Source of the DNA: Echinicola salinicaeni
GTDB taxonomy: Bacteria > Bacteroidota > Bacteroidia > Cytophagales > Cyclobacteriaceae
Direction: 5' to 3'
Assembly (NCBI RefSeq): GCF_014280965.1
Contig: NZ_JACODZ010000001.1
Location: 496,001-560,000 of the forward strand
DNA length: 64,000 nucleotides
In this document: positions 52,519 through 61,408 of the stretch, piece by piece
Numbering within the stretch: the first letter of the stretch is position 1
How the letters are laid out: every line of letters starts with the position of its first letter
Notes under the pieces: generated by a model
Seen by the model: only the letters and a program-made list of their open reading frames with translations
Databases searched by the model: none
Told to the model about the DNA's origin: nothing
Made by a program: the position numbers and the translations under genes

Positions 52519-53715
52519 TTAAAAACTCCATTTTCCCCGTAAAAAATAAGAGGTGGAATAGGAACGGAATTTATCCCTTGAAGTATCCTCTGCATAAAAG
52601 GCCTGGACGATAAAGTCTAGATCAAAATCCTGAAATACATTCCAAGTCGCAAAAGGGGAGAGGAACATGGCTTTGTTCTGAGGAAACAGCATCATGCCAA
52701 ATCCTGCATTGATAAGGGGGTGGGCTTGATAGCTGGTCTGAACGAATCCGGAATGTTTATAAGGTGACAGGTTTTTGGCCGTCAGTGCGCGACTATTGAG
52801 TTGGATTAATCCTTCTGCCCCTAGGTTTTTATAGCCTGACTCATTGAAAAGGTAAGATATATTATAGAACAATTTTCCTATGGAATGGTCCAGAGAGATA
52901 CTTCCTACAAATGCCTTTGGGTCTGCTTCAGTTTCTTCTTTCGGGTAGAAATAGGTGAATTCCCCTTTTAAACTGGCACTGCCCAGATTACCGGCCCAGC
53001 CAGCACCAAGCACCCAGTTTTCTCTGCTATAGCCTCCCATAAACTGGAAGTCATACCCCCATTTATTGGTCTTGTACATCAAGGCAGAGGAAAAAATATT
53101 CATTGCTGTACTGTCAGGATTTATGGTTTTAGAAGGAAGGCTAATAGCTACCTCAATACTGGAATTGGTTCCTGTGTAATACTCTGTTCTAAGGGCATCG
53201 ATTCCTGGTCGCTCTTCATAGTCAAAGTCAAAATAAGAATAGGCATTGAAAATATCGTTTGGATTCCATATGGTATTGATGCCCCAATTGATCCTTTGTC
53301 GGCCCAGTTTGACCGTAAGGTTTTCTATGATCCACTCCATATACAACCGATCAATCATTGTGTTGAGTACTACACCATTTTCATTGATTGGGGTCCAGTT
53401 TAGATCAAAGTAGTAGGTGTCATAATCGATGAAATCCTCAAAATTTTCAAGGTACTTGCTTGTTTGACCAATAAATAACCTGGTTCTCAAGGCCCCATAA
53501 AACCTGAAGTTATCATTTGGATACCATTTAAAATTGAGTCGATTATGGATGAGGTTGTCCATCAATGCACTGTCGCCAAGATCGTTTGCGGAGATCATTT
53601 CTTTGAGATAACCATTGACAAAGAAGGTCTTGGGCTTTTCTTCTTGCGCAAGTATATTGCTTTGGATAAAGCCAAAAAATAGGCAGCTAAATAGTATTTT
53701 AACGAACTTCATCAT
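52519..53715 (-). CDS. Outer-membrane protein of the ABC export operon
   Basis: This 398-residue protein has a signal peptide (MMKFVKILFSCLFFGFIQSN). The body is strand after strand of alternating residues (FYGALRTRLFIGQ, YMEWIIENLTVKLGR, ASLKGEFTYFYP) and closes in SYFLRGKWSF, an OM beta-barrel with a phenylalanine end. There is no TonB box or catalytic site. Its start overlaps the ATPase gene by 17 bp, placing it last in the operon. It may be the outer-membrane acceptor of material moved by the transporter; inference. Confidence 0.78.
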   Translation of the reverse strand: MMKFVKILFSCLFFGFIQSNILAQEEKPKTFFVNGYLKEMISANDLGDSALMDNLIHNRLNFKWYPNDNFRFYGALRTRLFIGQTSKYLENFEDFIDYDTYYFDLNWTPINENGVVLNTMIDRLYMEWIIENLTVKLGRQRINWGINTIWNPNDIFNAYSYFDFDYEERPGIDALRTEYYTGTNSSIEVAISLPSKTINPDSTAMNIFSSALMYKTNKWGYDFQFMGGYSRENWVLGAGWAGNLGSASLKGEFTYFYPKEETEADPKAFVGSISLDHSIGKLFYNISYLFNESGYKNLGAEGLIQLNSRALTAKNLSPYKHSGFVQTSYQAHPLINAGFGMMLFPQNKAMFLSPFATWNVFQDFDLDFIVQAFYAEDTSRDKFRSYSTSYFLRGKWSF

Positions 53716-54403
53716 ATTTGATCATGCCATCTTCTAAGGTGACGACTCTTCTGGCCTTGTCGATGACCCTTTGGTCGTGTGTGGAAAAAATAAAGGTCAT
53801 ATTTTCTTCACGGTTCATTCGGGCCATCATATCTAATAAATTCCCTGCAGAGGCAGAGTCAAGGTTAGCGGTGGGTTCATCTGCTAGGATAAATTTTGGC
53901 CTGGAAGCCAATGCCCTGATTACTGCTACCCGTTGTTGTTGTCCTCCCGATAATTCTGATGGGCGGACTTTGGCCTTATCCTCCAAGCCAACCTCTTTCA
54001 GAAGTTTCATGGCTCTTTCTTCCATTTCCTTTTCGGATTTTTTTTGCAGCAACATGATAAATTCTACATTTTCTTTGGCTGTGAGCACAGGGATGAGATT
54101 GTATTGCTGAAAAACGAAACCAATATGGTGCAACCTGAAATCTATAAGCTGAGACTCTTTTAAGTTGGAAATGTCGGTATCTCCGATAATTATCTTCCCC
54201 TTGCTGGGCTTATCAAGACCCCCAATGATATTCAGGAGTGTAGTTTTCCCAGAACCTGATGGGCCAACGATGGCCGTAAATTCCCCTTCTTCAATCTCGA
54301 GGTCCACATCTTTTAAGGCCTGAACAGGGATCTTCGACTCGTGGTAAGTCTTGGCTATATTTTCAGTCTTTATAACAATTTTTTTAGCTACTGTTGTTTC
54401 CAT
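53699..54403 (-). CDS. LolD-like ABC transporter ATP-binding protein
   Basis: This 234-residue protein of the MacB/LolD/FtsE type has Walker A GPSGSGKTT (~47-55), the Q-loop QQYNLIP, the signature LSGGQQQRVAVIRALASRPK (~146-165) and Walker B FILADEPTANLDS. It hydrolyses ATP on the inner membrane to power the two permeases that follow. It sits between the outer-membrane protein and the permeases in the operon. Confidence 0.93.
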   Translation of the reverse strand: METTVAKKIVIKTENIAKTYHESKIPVQALKDVDLEIEEGEFTAIVGPSGSGKTTLLNIIGGLDKPSKGKIIIGDTDISNLKESQLIDFRLHHIGFVFQQYNLIPVLTAKENVEFIMLLQKKSEKEMEERAMKLLKEVGLEDKAKVRPSELSGGQQQRVAVIRALASRPKFILADEPTANLDSASAGNLLDMMARMNREENMTFIFSTHDQRVIDKARRVVTLEDGMIKYDEVR

Positions 54404-54414
54404 TTCTGAGTCAT

Positions 54415-55635
54415 TTAAACAGTGTGTAGGGCTTTGGTCGGATTGAGCTGAATGGCTTTGTAAGCAGGATAAAGCGCACCAATCAGCGCGGTAATAATCA
54501 CGCCAATCGTCACAAATATATAGATGTTGTTTTCAATGCTTGGGTACAAAATACTATCATAACCATAGGCTTTTAGCCCTTCGGAATAGGCGCTTAAATC
54601 AATGCCGTGAATGCCTAACCAGTTCATGGTGGCTAAACCAATGATAATTCCCAATGGACCACCAACCAAAGAAAGAAAAACGGTTTCGATCACAATCATC
54701 ATATAAACCCGCCATTTGTTCATTCCTATGGCCATCAACATACCCAATTCCCTATAGCGCTCCAATACGGCCATTAGCATAGTGTTGATAATTCCAAAGA
54801 TGAGTGCAATCATGATAATACCAAAAAGTACCCATAGGAAGCTGTCTGTCATGGAAAGAAAGAGTTCGAGCTCGGGGGCAATGGTCCTCCAGGATTCTAT
54901 TAGCAGGTCTGGGTGTTCTTTTTTAAGTTTGTCCATTAATGGGGCTTCATCATTTGGGCTTGATAGGAAAAGGGCAATTTCATGAATGTTTTGGCCTATT
55001 CCAGCAATGCGATTAAAGTCTTCCATTTTTACATAGGCGGTGAATTTATTGATGCTAGGTGAGGAGGTCTCTATCAGGCCTGCTATGCGAAATGCCCCTG
55101 CGACCAAATTATTATCTTCATCTTGGAAGGTGAGCACGATTTTCGAGTTGATGTCTACCTTGAGTTCTTCGGCCAGCTCATTTCCTATTATAACTGGGTT
55201 TCTCTGCTTGGATTCAAAATAAGTTCCCGCTGTTAACAGTGAGTCGTGGTGGGTAACATGTTTTTCCAATTCTGGAATGATGCCATAAATACGGACTCCA
55301 TTGGCTTTTCTGGTGGAGGAAATCATTCCATTGGCAAAGCTTCTGGGAGAAATGGCGGCAACCTTGGGGTCGGAAGAAAGTGCTTCTTTCAGGGAAAGCC
55401 CATTGGGTATGGAATAGGCTATATCGTAGTCCTGTTTGAATTTTGGATGGTGGATTTGTATATGGGAAATTTCATGTTCTATAGCCCCGTTGATATAGGA
55501 AACAGTGAAGCCATTCATAAAGCCCAACATGAAAAGCAAGGCCCAAATGCCCACGACAATAGAGCCAATGACCACTAAGCTGCGGCCTTTGTTCCTCCAA
55601 ACATTTCTCCAAGCTATTTTGATTAACATATTCAT
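54415..55635 (-). CDS. FtsX/LolC-type ABC permease, copy 1
   Basis: This 406-residue permease has one N-terminal helix (SLVVIGSIVVGIWALLFML), a periplasmic domain (~45-265) and three C-terminal helices (LFGIIMIALIFGIINTML, IVIETVFLSLVGGPLGIIIG, FVTIGVIITALIGALYPAY). It begins AWRNVWRNKGRS, the usual FtsX-like start. The ATG follows the TAA of the upstream gene without a gap, so the genes are coupled. With the neighbour permease it probably forms a heterodimer. Confidence 0.92.
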   Translation of the reverse strand: MNMLIKIAWRNVWRNKGRSLVVIGSIVVGIWALLFMLGFMNGFTVSYINGAIEHEISHIQIHHPKFKQDYDIAYSIPNGLSLKEALSSDPKVAAISPRSFANGMISSTRKANGVRIYGIIPELEKHVTHHDSLLTAGTYFESKQRNPVIIGNELAEELKVDINSKIVLTFQDEDNNLVAGAFRIAGLIETSSPSINKFTAYVKMEDFNRIAGIGQNIHEIALFLSSPNDEAPLMDKLKKEHPDLLIESWRTIAPELELFLSMTDSFLWVLFGIIMIALIFGIINTMLMAVLERYRELGMLMAIGMNKWRVYMMIVIETVFLSLVGGPLGIIIGLATMNWLGIHGIDLSAYSEGLKAYGYDSILYPSIENNIYIFVTIGVIITALIGALYPAYKAIQLNPTKALHTV

Positions 55636-56859
55636 TTATCTTCCTTCTCTCATAGCATTTACAGGGTCCAGTTTCCATATTTTATAAAGAGGGTAAATGC
55701 CTAGGACCAATGCCATAAAAAACACCACCCATGCCTGACTGGTAAATACTATTGGTTCTAAACTGAATACATAGACAGCTTCGATGCCGAATTTTTCAAA
55801 AGCCTCCTTATAGGTGTCCGATAGGGAAATTGGATGATGATAGAAATAACTAATAAGGGGTATGCTTAAAGCAAAGCCCACCAAAACAGCAATCATAGCT
55901 AGCATGATGATTTCTGCAAATACAATCAATTGCAGTTTGTATCTTCTCATTCCTATGGAAAGTAGGACCCCAAATTCATATAGACGCTCAGTTGTCATCA
56001 TCAGAAATGTACCAAACATTCCAAAGCCTATCACCACATATAGTAACATCAGCATGATTATTCCAGAAATATTATCTACCTCTATTCCCTGTATTAATTC
56101 CGGCATCATTATTCTCCAGTTCATGACTTCTAATGCCGTAGTATCGACTTCTTGTAGTAAACTAGCCTCAATGGAACTGACATGTTTGGGGTGTTCAGTG
56201 ACCACAGCCAAGGCTGTCAGCAACTGTTCTGCTCCAAAGAAATATTGAGCTGAAGGCAAGGGCATGAAAACTGCCTGATTGGTGAGCTGTGGCAAGCCAA
56301 ACTGGACCAGGCCGCAAACGGCATATTTCCCTGCAGCATTTGCCCCGTGGTAACCTTGGCTGATCAATACGATGGTGTCACCAACAGAAAGCTTCAGGTA
56401 TTCTGCCAGCCCTGTTCCGATCAGTACATGTTTTTCGTCAATTTCAAATGGTTTGCCTTGGACGATTTTATCTTCGACATTGGTGAGCGCTGCTTCTTTC
56501 TGAGGGTCAATGCCTATGACCAATGCCCCTTTGGTTTTGGTTTGGTAGGAGGCCAAGGCAAAGGATTCCAGTCTTGGGACAGCTGCTTCTACATTTGCGA
56601 TTCCTTCGACTTTTTTCTGTAGATTTGAAGGTGGGGTAAAGGCATTGTCAATCACCTGTTCATCCCAATATCCTTTTTTGTGGATCTGTAAATAACCGGT
56701 TAAAAAACGCACGCTATTATCAACCATTCTTTCATAGGAACCCAATTGCATAGAGCGCATAAGGCTGGATAGGATGACGGCAAAGGCTATACTGACAATG
56801 GTGATAATAGTCCGTCGCTTATTTCGCCAAATATTTCTCCAGGCCAGTTTTAATAACAT
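55636..56859 (-). CDS. FtsX/LolC-type ABC permease, copy 2
   Basis: I use the ATG at 56859, one codon inside a TTG at 56862. The 407-residue product has the same architecture as copy 1 (LAWRNIWRNKRRTIITIVSI, periplasmic domain, last helices IIMLMLLYVVIGFGMFGTFL and WVVFFMALVLGIYPLY). Its ATG overlaps the stop of the LolA-like gene (TGATG). The two permeases are diverged, as expected for a heterodimeric pair like LolC/LolE. Confidence 0.92.
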   Translation of the reverse strand: MLLKLAWRNIWRNKRRTIITIVSIAFAVILSSLMRSMQLGSYERMVDNSVRFLTGYLQIHKKGYWDEQVIDNAFTPPSNLQKKVEGIANVEAAVPRLESFALASYQTKTKGALVIGIDPQKEAALTNVEDKIVQGKPFEIDEKHVLIGTGLAEYLKLSVGDTIVLISQGYHGANAAGKYAVCGLVQFGLPQLTNQAVFMPLPSAQYFFGAEQLLTALAVVTEHPKHVSSIEASLLQEVDTTALEVMNWRIMMPELIQGIEVDNISGIIMLMLLYVVIGFGMFGTFLMMTTERLYEFGVLLSIGMRRYKLQLIVFAEIIMLAMIAVLVGFALSIPLISYFYHHPISLSDTYKEAFEKFGIEAVYVFSLEPIVFTSQAWVVFFMALVLGIYPLYKIWKLDPVNAMREGR

Positions 56860-57599
56860 CAACGTATGCGTTTCATTTTTTGAATAGAGAAAAAGCTTTC
56901 ACTGATGTCGATATCAAAATCAATATCATTATAGATAATTACAGTCCTTTGATCTGGGTCTTCCGCAGGAATCATGTCTATTTTGCTAGGAATAATCCTC
57001 CCGTCCATCTCTTTGATTTCTGAAAGGATCATGGTATTGACCAGAAGACCGTCTTCATCATAATAGCGAATAAGCAGTTCAATATAATCTTCTTTGGATA
57101 CAAATAGCTCAATAGCTCCCCATACCACAGCGGCATCCTCCTTTGGAATGAGCTCTAGCTTCCAGCAATCATAATTATTGATGCTGATATCCCCTTTGAG
57201 AAAATGGTCATAATCCTCAACCACTGAAGATTCTTTCACCAGGTCATCATTAGTAAAATCTGAGCCCATCCATGATTGGCTCATCATAGAAGGAGGAAGC
57301 TTCACCACCCTGTCAATGGTGGGCTGCCAATTCCATATTTCTTTGTCTCGCTTGAGGAAAGCGGTTCCTTGGTCCCTTGCGGGGCTGGTGATAAGGATGA
57401 GGGAATAGTCAGTCCCTAGGCTCCAGCCTTTCATTGAAATCTCCCTTGACCAATCTGGTCTAATAATCTTCATGGTCATATTGGAGGATGATGATTTGCC
57501 CCTCATTTTTTGATCTACCTTCTTGATGATCTCGGTGGCATCTTGTCCAGAAAGCAAAAGAGGTGTAAAAAGGAAAATGATACAAAATAGCGTTTTCAT
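56859..57599 (-). CDS. LolA-like exported lipid/lipoprotein carrier
   Basis: This 246-residue protein, if started at the ATG at 57599 (MKTLFCIIFLFTPLLLSGQ, a signal peptide), belongs to the outer-membrane lipoprotein-sorting (LolA/YceB-like DUF) fold: SSSNMTMKIIRPDWSREISM, then SLGTDYSLILITSPARDQGT, and ELFVSKEDYIELLIRYYDED. In this fold a hydrophobic groove carries acyl chains across the periplasm. The reading frame extends upstream to 57662 without a plausible signal. It opens the operon LolA-like, permease, permease, ATPase, barrel. Confidence 0.85.
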   Translation of the reverse strand: MKTLFCIIFLFTPLLLSGQDATEIIKKVDQKMRGKSSSSNMTMKIIRPDWSREISMKGWSLGTDYSLILITSPARDQGTAFLKRDKEIWNWQPTIDRVVKLPPSMMSQSWMGSDFTNDDLVKESSVVEDYDHFLKGDISINNYDCWKLELIPKEDAAVVWGAIELFVSKEDYIELLIRYYDEDGLLVNTMILSEIKEMDGRIIPSKIDMIPAEDPDQRTVIIYNDIDFDIDISESFFSIQKMKRIR

Positions 57600-57869
57600 A
57601 AGAATGATTTTATAACCTGCTTTGAGTGGGTTATTATCATAATTTAATGATTCCAAATCCATGTTCCAATAGATTGTTTCTGGATTTGTTTCTATTTCAG
57701 GTAGTTGTTTGGTGCTTTGGTCAGTTTTAGAGGTGAGAAAGTCTGTTTTATGAATTATTTTTAGTCTATATGATTGGCTTACTCTTTTTTGGCATGATTA
57801 TTATTTTCTCAAACTAAAATTGTTGAGGTAGTTTAGCATTTAGAATTATAGTAGTTAAAGCATTATGAT

Positions 57870-58030
57870 TATCCGTTTTAACACCAGTAAACTTATTTCT
57901 CACAGCCTGTCCCGATTTATCGGGAGATTCCACGGATCTACACAGAATTAAATTAGTATTTCTTAAAGATATGTATTCTCTTAATAGGGAATGTTTTGAA
58001 TGGTAAAACTTACTGGTGCAATTGCGGATA
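57870..58030. mobile_element. MITE-like element, family M1, copy D
   Basis: The ends are TATCCGTTTTAACACCAGTA (57870-57889) and TTACTGGTGCAATTGCGGATA (58010-58030). The interior has TTTCTCACAGCC...GATTCCACGGATC with a small palindrome (CCCGATTTATCGGG) inserted. TAAAGCAT occurs just outside both ends (57856-57863 and 58035-58042), consistent with an 8 bp target duplication. It lies directly upstream of the next gene, 26 bp from its start. Confidence 0.65.
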
Positions 58031-58056
58031 TATATAAAGCATAATCAATAATAGAG

Positions 58057-58701
58057 ATGAAAAACTTTTGGGCGTTTATATTTTTACTTATCGGAGTATC
58101 AAATTTGGCGGTTGGTCAGTCCATACAGCGGGATTTTTTTGGTGACCTGGAGTATGTTTCCAGAAATGGCCATTTTAAGGCAAAGCTGGACAGGGATATT
58201 TTTGAAAGTTTGGTCTATACTGATGACAATGAAAATAAAGTGACTTTTGAGAAGGAATACCTTGATGAAATATATGGAAATGAATTAAATACTGAGCAAG
58301 GAGAGAGTGTGTTTTTTATAGGCTTGGTCCGGCAGTATCGGAGAGATAATGGTTATATCGCAAAATACACCATCGACGTTTTTGATAGGGTGGTAATAGA
58401 AGATAATAGGCAAAATAAACTTGTAGAAGGGAAAGACGTTTTTGGAAATTATACTCGCGAAGAAATTAGAAATGGTCGTCGGGTTTATGTCAAGAAGGAG
58501 TTGGATGGTGGTTTAGTATTGGAAATGGATCAGGAAAAGGCTTCTTTGAAGAAAAATATTTTTGACAAGTGGGTGTATCAAGATAGTAGGGGGAATAAGC
58601 TGGAGTTTAGTAGAGGCACTTGGAAAGCCTTAAATGATCGGTATGGTAATAATGAAGATATTTTCAATTTTCTAACCAATGAACTGCTTTATCAGAATTA
58701 A
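58057..58701 (+). CDS. Hypothetical exported protein
   Basis: This 214-residue protein has a signal peptide (WAFIFLLIGVSNLAVGQ, cleavage after 21). The mature part has recurrent units of about 35 residues with a D-x-x-x-N-K/R-V/L-E pattern (YTDDNENKVTFEKEY, DNRQNKLVEGKDVFGNYT, YQDSRGNKLEFSRG), suggesting a repetitive beta structure. The family is not recognised. MITE copy D lies just upstream, and its right end might contribute to the promoter. The gene is monocistronic with a weak terminator downstream. Confidence 0.65.
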   Translation: MKNFWAFIFLLIGVSNLAVGQSIQRDFFGDLEYVSRNGHFKAKLDRDIFESLVYTDDNENKVTFEKEYLDEIYGNELNTEQGESVFFIGLVRQYRRDNGYIAKYTIDVFDRVVIEDNRQNKLVEGKDVFGNYTREEIRNGRRVYVKKELDGGLVLEMDQEKASLKKNIFDKWVYQDSRGNKLEFSRGTWKALNDRYGNNEDIFNFLTNELLYQN

Positions 58702-58897
58702 TTGAAGTAGGGGCGTTGTATTAATTTATTGGTCGCTTCTTTTTGTTACATTGTTTTAGTTAAGTAATAATCAGGCTAGTTTGATTTAAGTTATTGATGA
58801 CTTTTTTAGTTGAGTGACAGATGCTATTATGATGATTTGTCTTTATAAAAGCCAACAGGAAAAAAGAGCGGACTATCAAGAAAAATGGAAAGAAAAC

Positions 58898-58925
58898 AAA
58901 AAAGCTCCCCAATAGGAAGCTTTTT
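58898..58925. terminator. Bidirectional terminator-like hairpin
   Basis: AAAAAAGCT / AAGCTTTTT with inner CC/GG pairs lies between two convergent genes. It is A-rich on one side and T-rich on the other. Confidence 0.6.
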
Positions 58926-58981
58926 CTAGTTTAGCTTATTGATAATTAGTGAAGTACTATCAATGCATGATTTTAGATTTA

Positions 58982-60655
58982 TTAATCCAATTGGTGATTT
59001 CCATCACCATCAGCTCCATACTTTTGCTTGTTTTTCTCATTTATTTTCTCGACATCCTCAGACCCTGATTTTACAAAAGGGAGTAGGTTTGGGGATTGGT
59101 TGCATTTGATTTTGATCACGTATGCCAATTGGGCTGGTAATTCATCTGGAAAAGAAAGATTCATCCCTTCTTTGCTTGACTTCCATTGGATAGGGCCGTT
59201 GTGTCCCAAAAGTTCTACCCCTTTGATGTCAGTTTCTTTCCAAGCTTTCAATGTTTGAATTAATTTGTCTTGAGATGGTTTTTCTAATAAAATAACATAC
59301 AAATTGTTGCCTTTTACAGTAAATCTCACCTTGTCCTCCCCAAATACATTATATGGTCTACTACTGTAGATGGCCTCACCGTTTTGGTCTAGCCAGCTTC
59401 CGAAATCCCTTAAGATAGTTTTTGTGGCATCGTCAAATGAACCATCAGGTCTTGGGGGAACATTAAGAACAAAATTGCAGTTTTTAGAAACCACGTCAAT
59501 CATTTCGTGTAGCAAGCTTTTTGAGGAACGGTAGGATGTTTCATTGCCATTATAGAACCAAGGGCCGATAGAATTTTCGGTTTCCCTCATGGGATGTACA
59601 ATGTCGTTTTCTCTGGTACGTTCTAGGACCACAGAGGAGATGCCTTCATAAAAATACCCGTGGTCCTTTATATCTTTAATAACCATAACACCTTCGTTTT
59701 TTCCATTATGCCGGGAAGCATTATGGTTATAATAATGGGCAAGAATTTCCAGACCTGCCTTGCCCTGGTCATTCATGAATGGTAGGGCACCATCGAAGTA
59801 AAGGTGGTCAGGGTGATAATTGTCTATGAGGTCCTTAATGCGGTTTTTCCAATGTTCCACCCAGGCTTCTGAAGGCTTTAATGGATGCCTGATCTGATTG
59901 TATTCTTTTCCAATTTGATCTGCCGAGGCTTTTTCTAAATATAAATCCTGATAAGAGGGATCGTTTCCATCATAAGGAATGCCTTTTTTTGCTCCGGTGC
60001 TATCAGCTCCTTTATTGGTCTGAAACCAGCTATATGTTCGTCCCAAGTGTGTTCGTGCTCCCCATCGCAGTCCTGCATCATGAGCGGCATCTCTCATTTC
60101 TTTGCAAACATCCACTTTTGGACCATAATTCAAAGAGTTCCATTTGGGTTGATACTTTGAGTCCCAAAAATCAAAATTATCGTGATGAACTGCCATGGTC
60201 ATGACGTATTTTGCTCCAGCATCAGCAAAGAGGCCTATCCATTTCTCGGCATCGAACTTGTCCCCTTCCCATGCTTCGATAATGTCTTTATAGCCGACTT
60301 CAGATGGGTGTCCCCAGTTTTTTAAATGGTCTTTATAGGCTGGGTGGCCTTCTTGATACATATGTCTGGCGTACCAGCCACTGTTACTGCTTTTAGAGGC
60401 GGATTGTGCATTCCAATGACAATAAATCCCGAATTTTGCATCCTTGTACCACTCAGGAGTTTCATATTGCTGTAAAGATTCTACAGTTGGCTCAAATTTA
60501 ATGTTGTCCTTGGAAGTTTCTTCGTGTTTAATTTTGGATCTACATCCTATCAATATGGCGAAAACCATGCACCAAATAAGTGAATTGAAGGAAATGTCCT
60601 TCTTCAATAGTTTTTTAGTATTAACCATTTTGAGTGAATCATTTAGAATTTGCAT
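58982..60655 (-). CDS. GH29 alpha-L-fucosidase lipoprotein
   Basis: This 557-residue glycoside hydrolase family 29 protein has the lipobox ILIGC (Cys38) after a hydrophobic stretch, so it is lipid-anchored in the outer or inner membrane. The motifs are WYKDAKFGIYCHWN (~69-82), VMTMAVHHDNFDFWDSKY (151-168; usual HHDGF) and the nucleophile Asp288 in LYFDGALPF. It removes alpha-fucose from glycans of algae, plants or mucins. An internal ATG at residue 10 would also give a full lipoprotein signal. No polysaccharide-utilisation genes (SusC/SusD) are next to it. Confidence 0.88.
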   Translation of the reverse strand: MQILNDSLKMVNTKKLLKKDISFNSLIWCMVFAILIGCRSKIKHEETSKDNIKFEPTVESLQQYETPEWYKDAKFGIYCHWNAQSASKSSNSGWYARHMYQEGHPAYKDHLKNWGHPSEVGYKDIIEAWEGDKFDAEKWIGLFADAGAKYVMTMAVHHDNFDFWDSKYQPKWNSLNYGPKVDVCKEMRDAAHDAGLRWGARTHLGRTYSWFQTNKGADSTGAKKGIPYDGNDPSYQDLYLEKASADQIGKEYNQIRHPLKPSEAWVEHWKNRIKDLIDNYHPDHLYFDGALPFMNDQGKAGLEILAHYYNHNASRHNGKNEGVMVIKDIKDHGYFYEGISSVVLERTRENDIVHPMRETENSIGPWFYNGNETSYRSSKSLLHEMIDVVSKNCNFVLNVPPRPDGSFDDATKTILRDFGSWLDQNGEAIYSSRPYNVFGEDKVRFTVKGNNLYVILLEKPSQDKLIQTLKAWKETDIKGVELLGHNGPIQWKSSKEGMNLSFPDELPAQLAYVIKIKCNQSPNLLPFVKSGSEDVEKINEKNKQKYGADGDGNHQLD

Positions 60656-60902
60656 AATCTGTGACCTTCGCTGTCTTTTTTTTGGGGCAGTACTAATTAA
60701 ATTGAAGGATGCAATATAAGGAAATATTTTCCTGTATAGGTCAAATGGACTAGGTGAAAAACATAGTTGTTTCGTAATATCATAGCTATTTCAGGTGATA
60801 TATTTCAATGAAAAATAGCTTTTTTGAAGATGTGTAGGGTAGTTCTTAATTTGATAGGTTGGCTGGAAAAAGCTAAGTAGAAAATTTGATCATTATGAAT
60901 TC

Positions 60903-60931
60903 AAAAAAAAAGCTCTCCAAAAAGGAGAGCT
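60903..60931 (-). terminator. Terminator of tRNA-Leu
   Basis: AGCTCTCC / GGAGAGCT (60911-60931) with a 5-base loop is followed on the minus strand by a run of T. Confidence 0.88.
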
Positions 60932-60934
60932 ATG

Positions 60935-61016
60935 TACCCAGGGCCGGAGTCGAACCGGCACGCCCGAAGGCATTGGTGTTTGAGACCAACGCGTCTACCA
61001 ATTCCGCCACCTGGGC
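60935..61016 (-). tRNA. tRNA-Leu (anticodon CAA)
   Basis: This 82-nt gene has an acceptor GCCCAGG / CCTGGGT (one G-T pair), discriminator A, anticodon loop CTCAAAC giving CAA, a class II variable arm (TGCCTTCGGGCGT region) and T loop TTCGACT. It decodes UUG. CCA is not encoded. Confidence 0.95.
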
Positions 61017-61341
61017 TTAGTGACATGGTATGTTTAACCATTTTTGTCAAAACATTGGAGCAATTTTTCTCTTGTTTTGTTTCCATTCCTTCCTGAATGG
61101 GATGCAAATATGGACAAAGATTTTTTCTTGTGCAAGAGCTAGAGCCTAGATATTTTGATTTTTTTCAAATTAATTTTTTTCGATTATCAGATCGTTTAAA
61201 ACCAATTCTTGTTGGTTTGGTGTTAAGTGTTTGTACAGCTGTTGGTTAGTGGTGTTTCTTTAGTTCAGGTAGCTTAAAGCTGGTGTAGAAGATTTTTTTT
61301 GATTCAAGTGAAAAGTTTTTTCGGGAAGTGATTTTAATCAA
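61017..61341. other. Intergenic region
   Basis: It holds only the promoter side of the tRNA gene. It has no gene and no repeat that I recognise. Confidence 0.5.
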
Positions 61342-61405
61342 AAAAATGTAAAACCTTCCAGGGAAGGTTTTCGCATAGCATAGGAAAAATTATGCTATGC
61401 GTTTT
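61342..61405 (-). terminator. Double-hairpin terminator of the SAM adenosyltransferase gene
   Basis: The first hairpin after the stop is CGCATAGCATA / TATGCTATGCG (61372-61401). The second is AAAACCTTCC-AG-GGAAGGTTTT (61350-61371), followed on the minus strand by ACATTTTTT. Confidence 0.8.
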
Positions 61406-61408
61406 CAA

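Noticed and set aside
60901-61107. Open frame overlapping tRNA-Leu
   Set aside because: It covers the tRNA gene and its terminator, so it is a chance frame.
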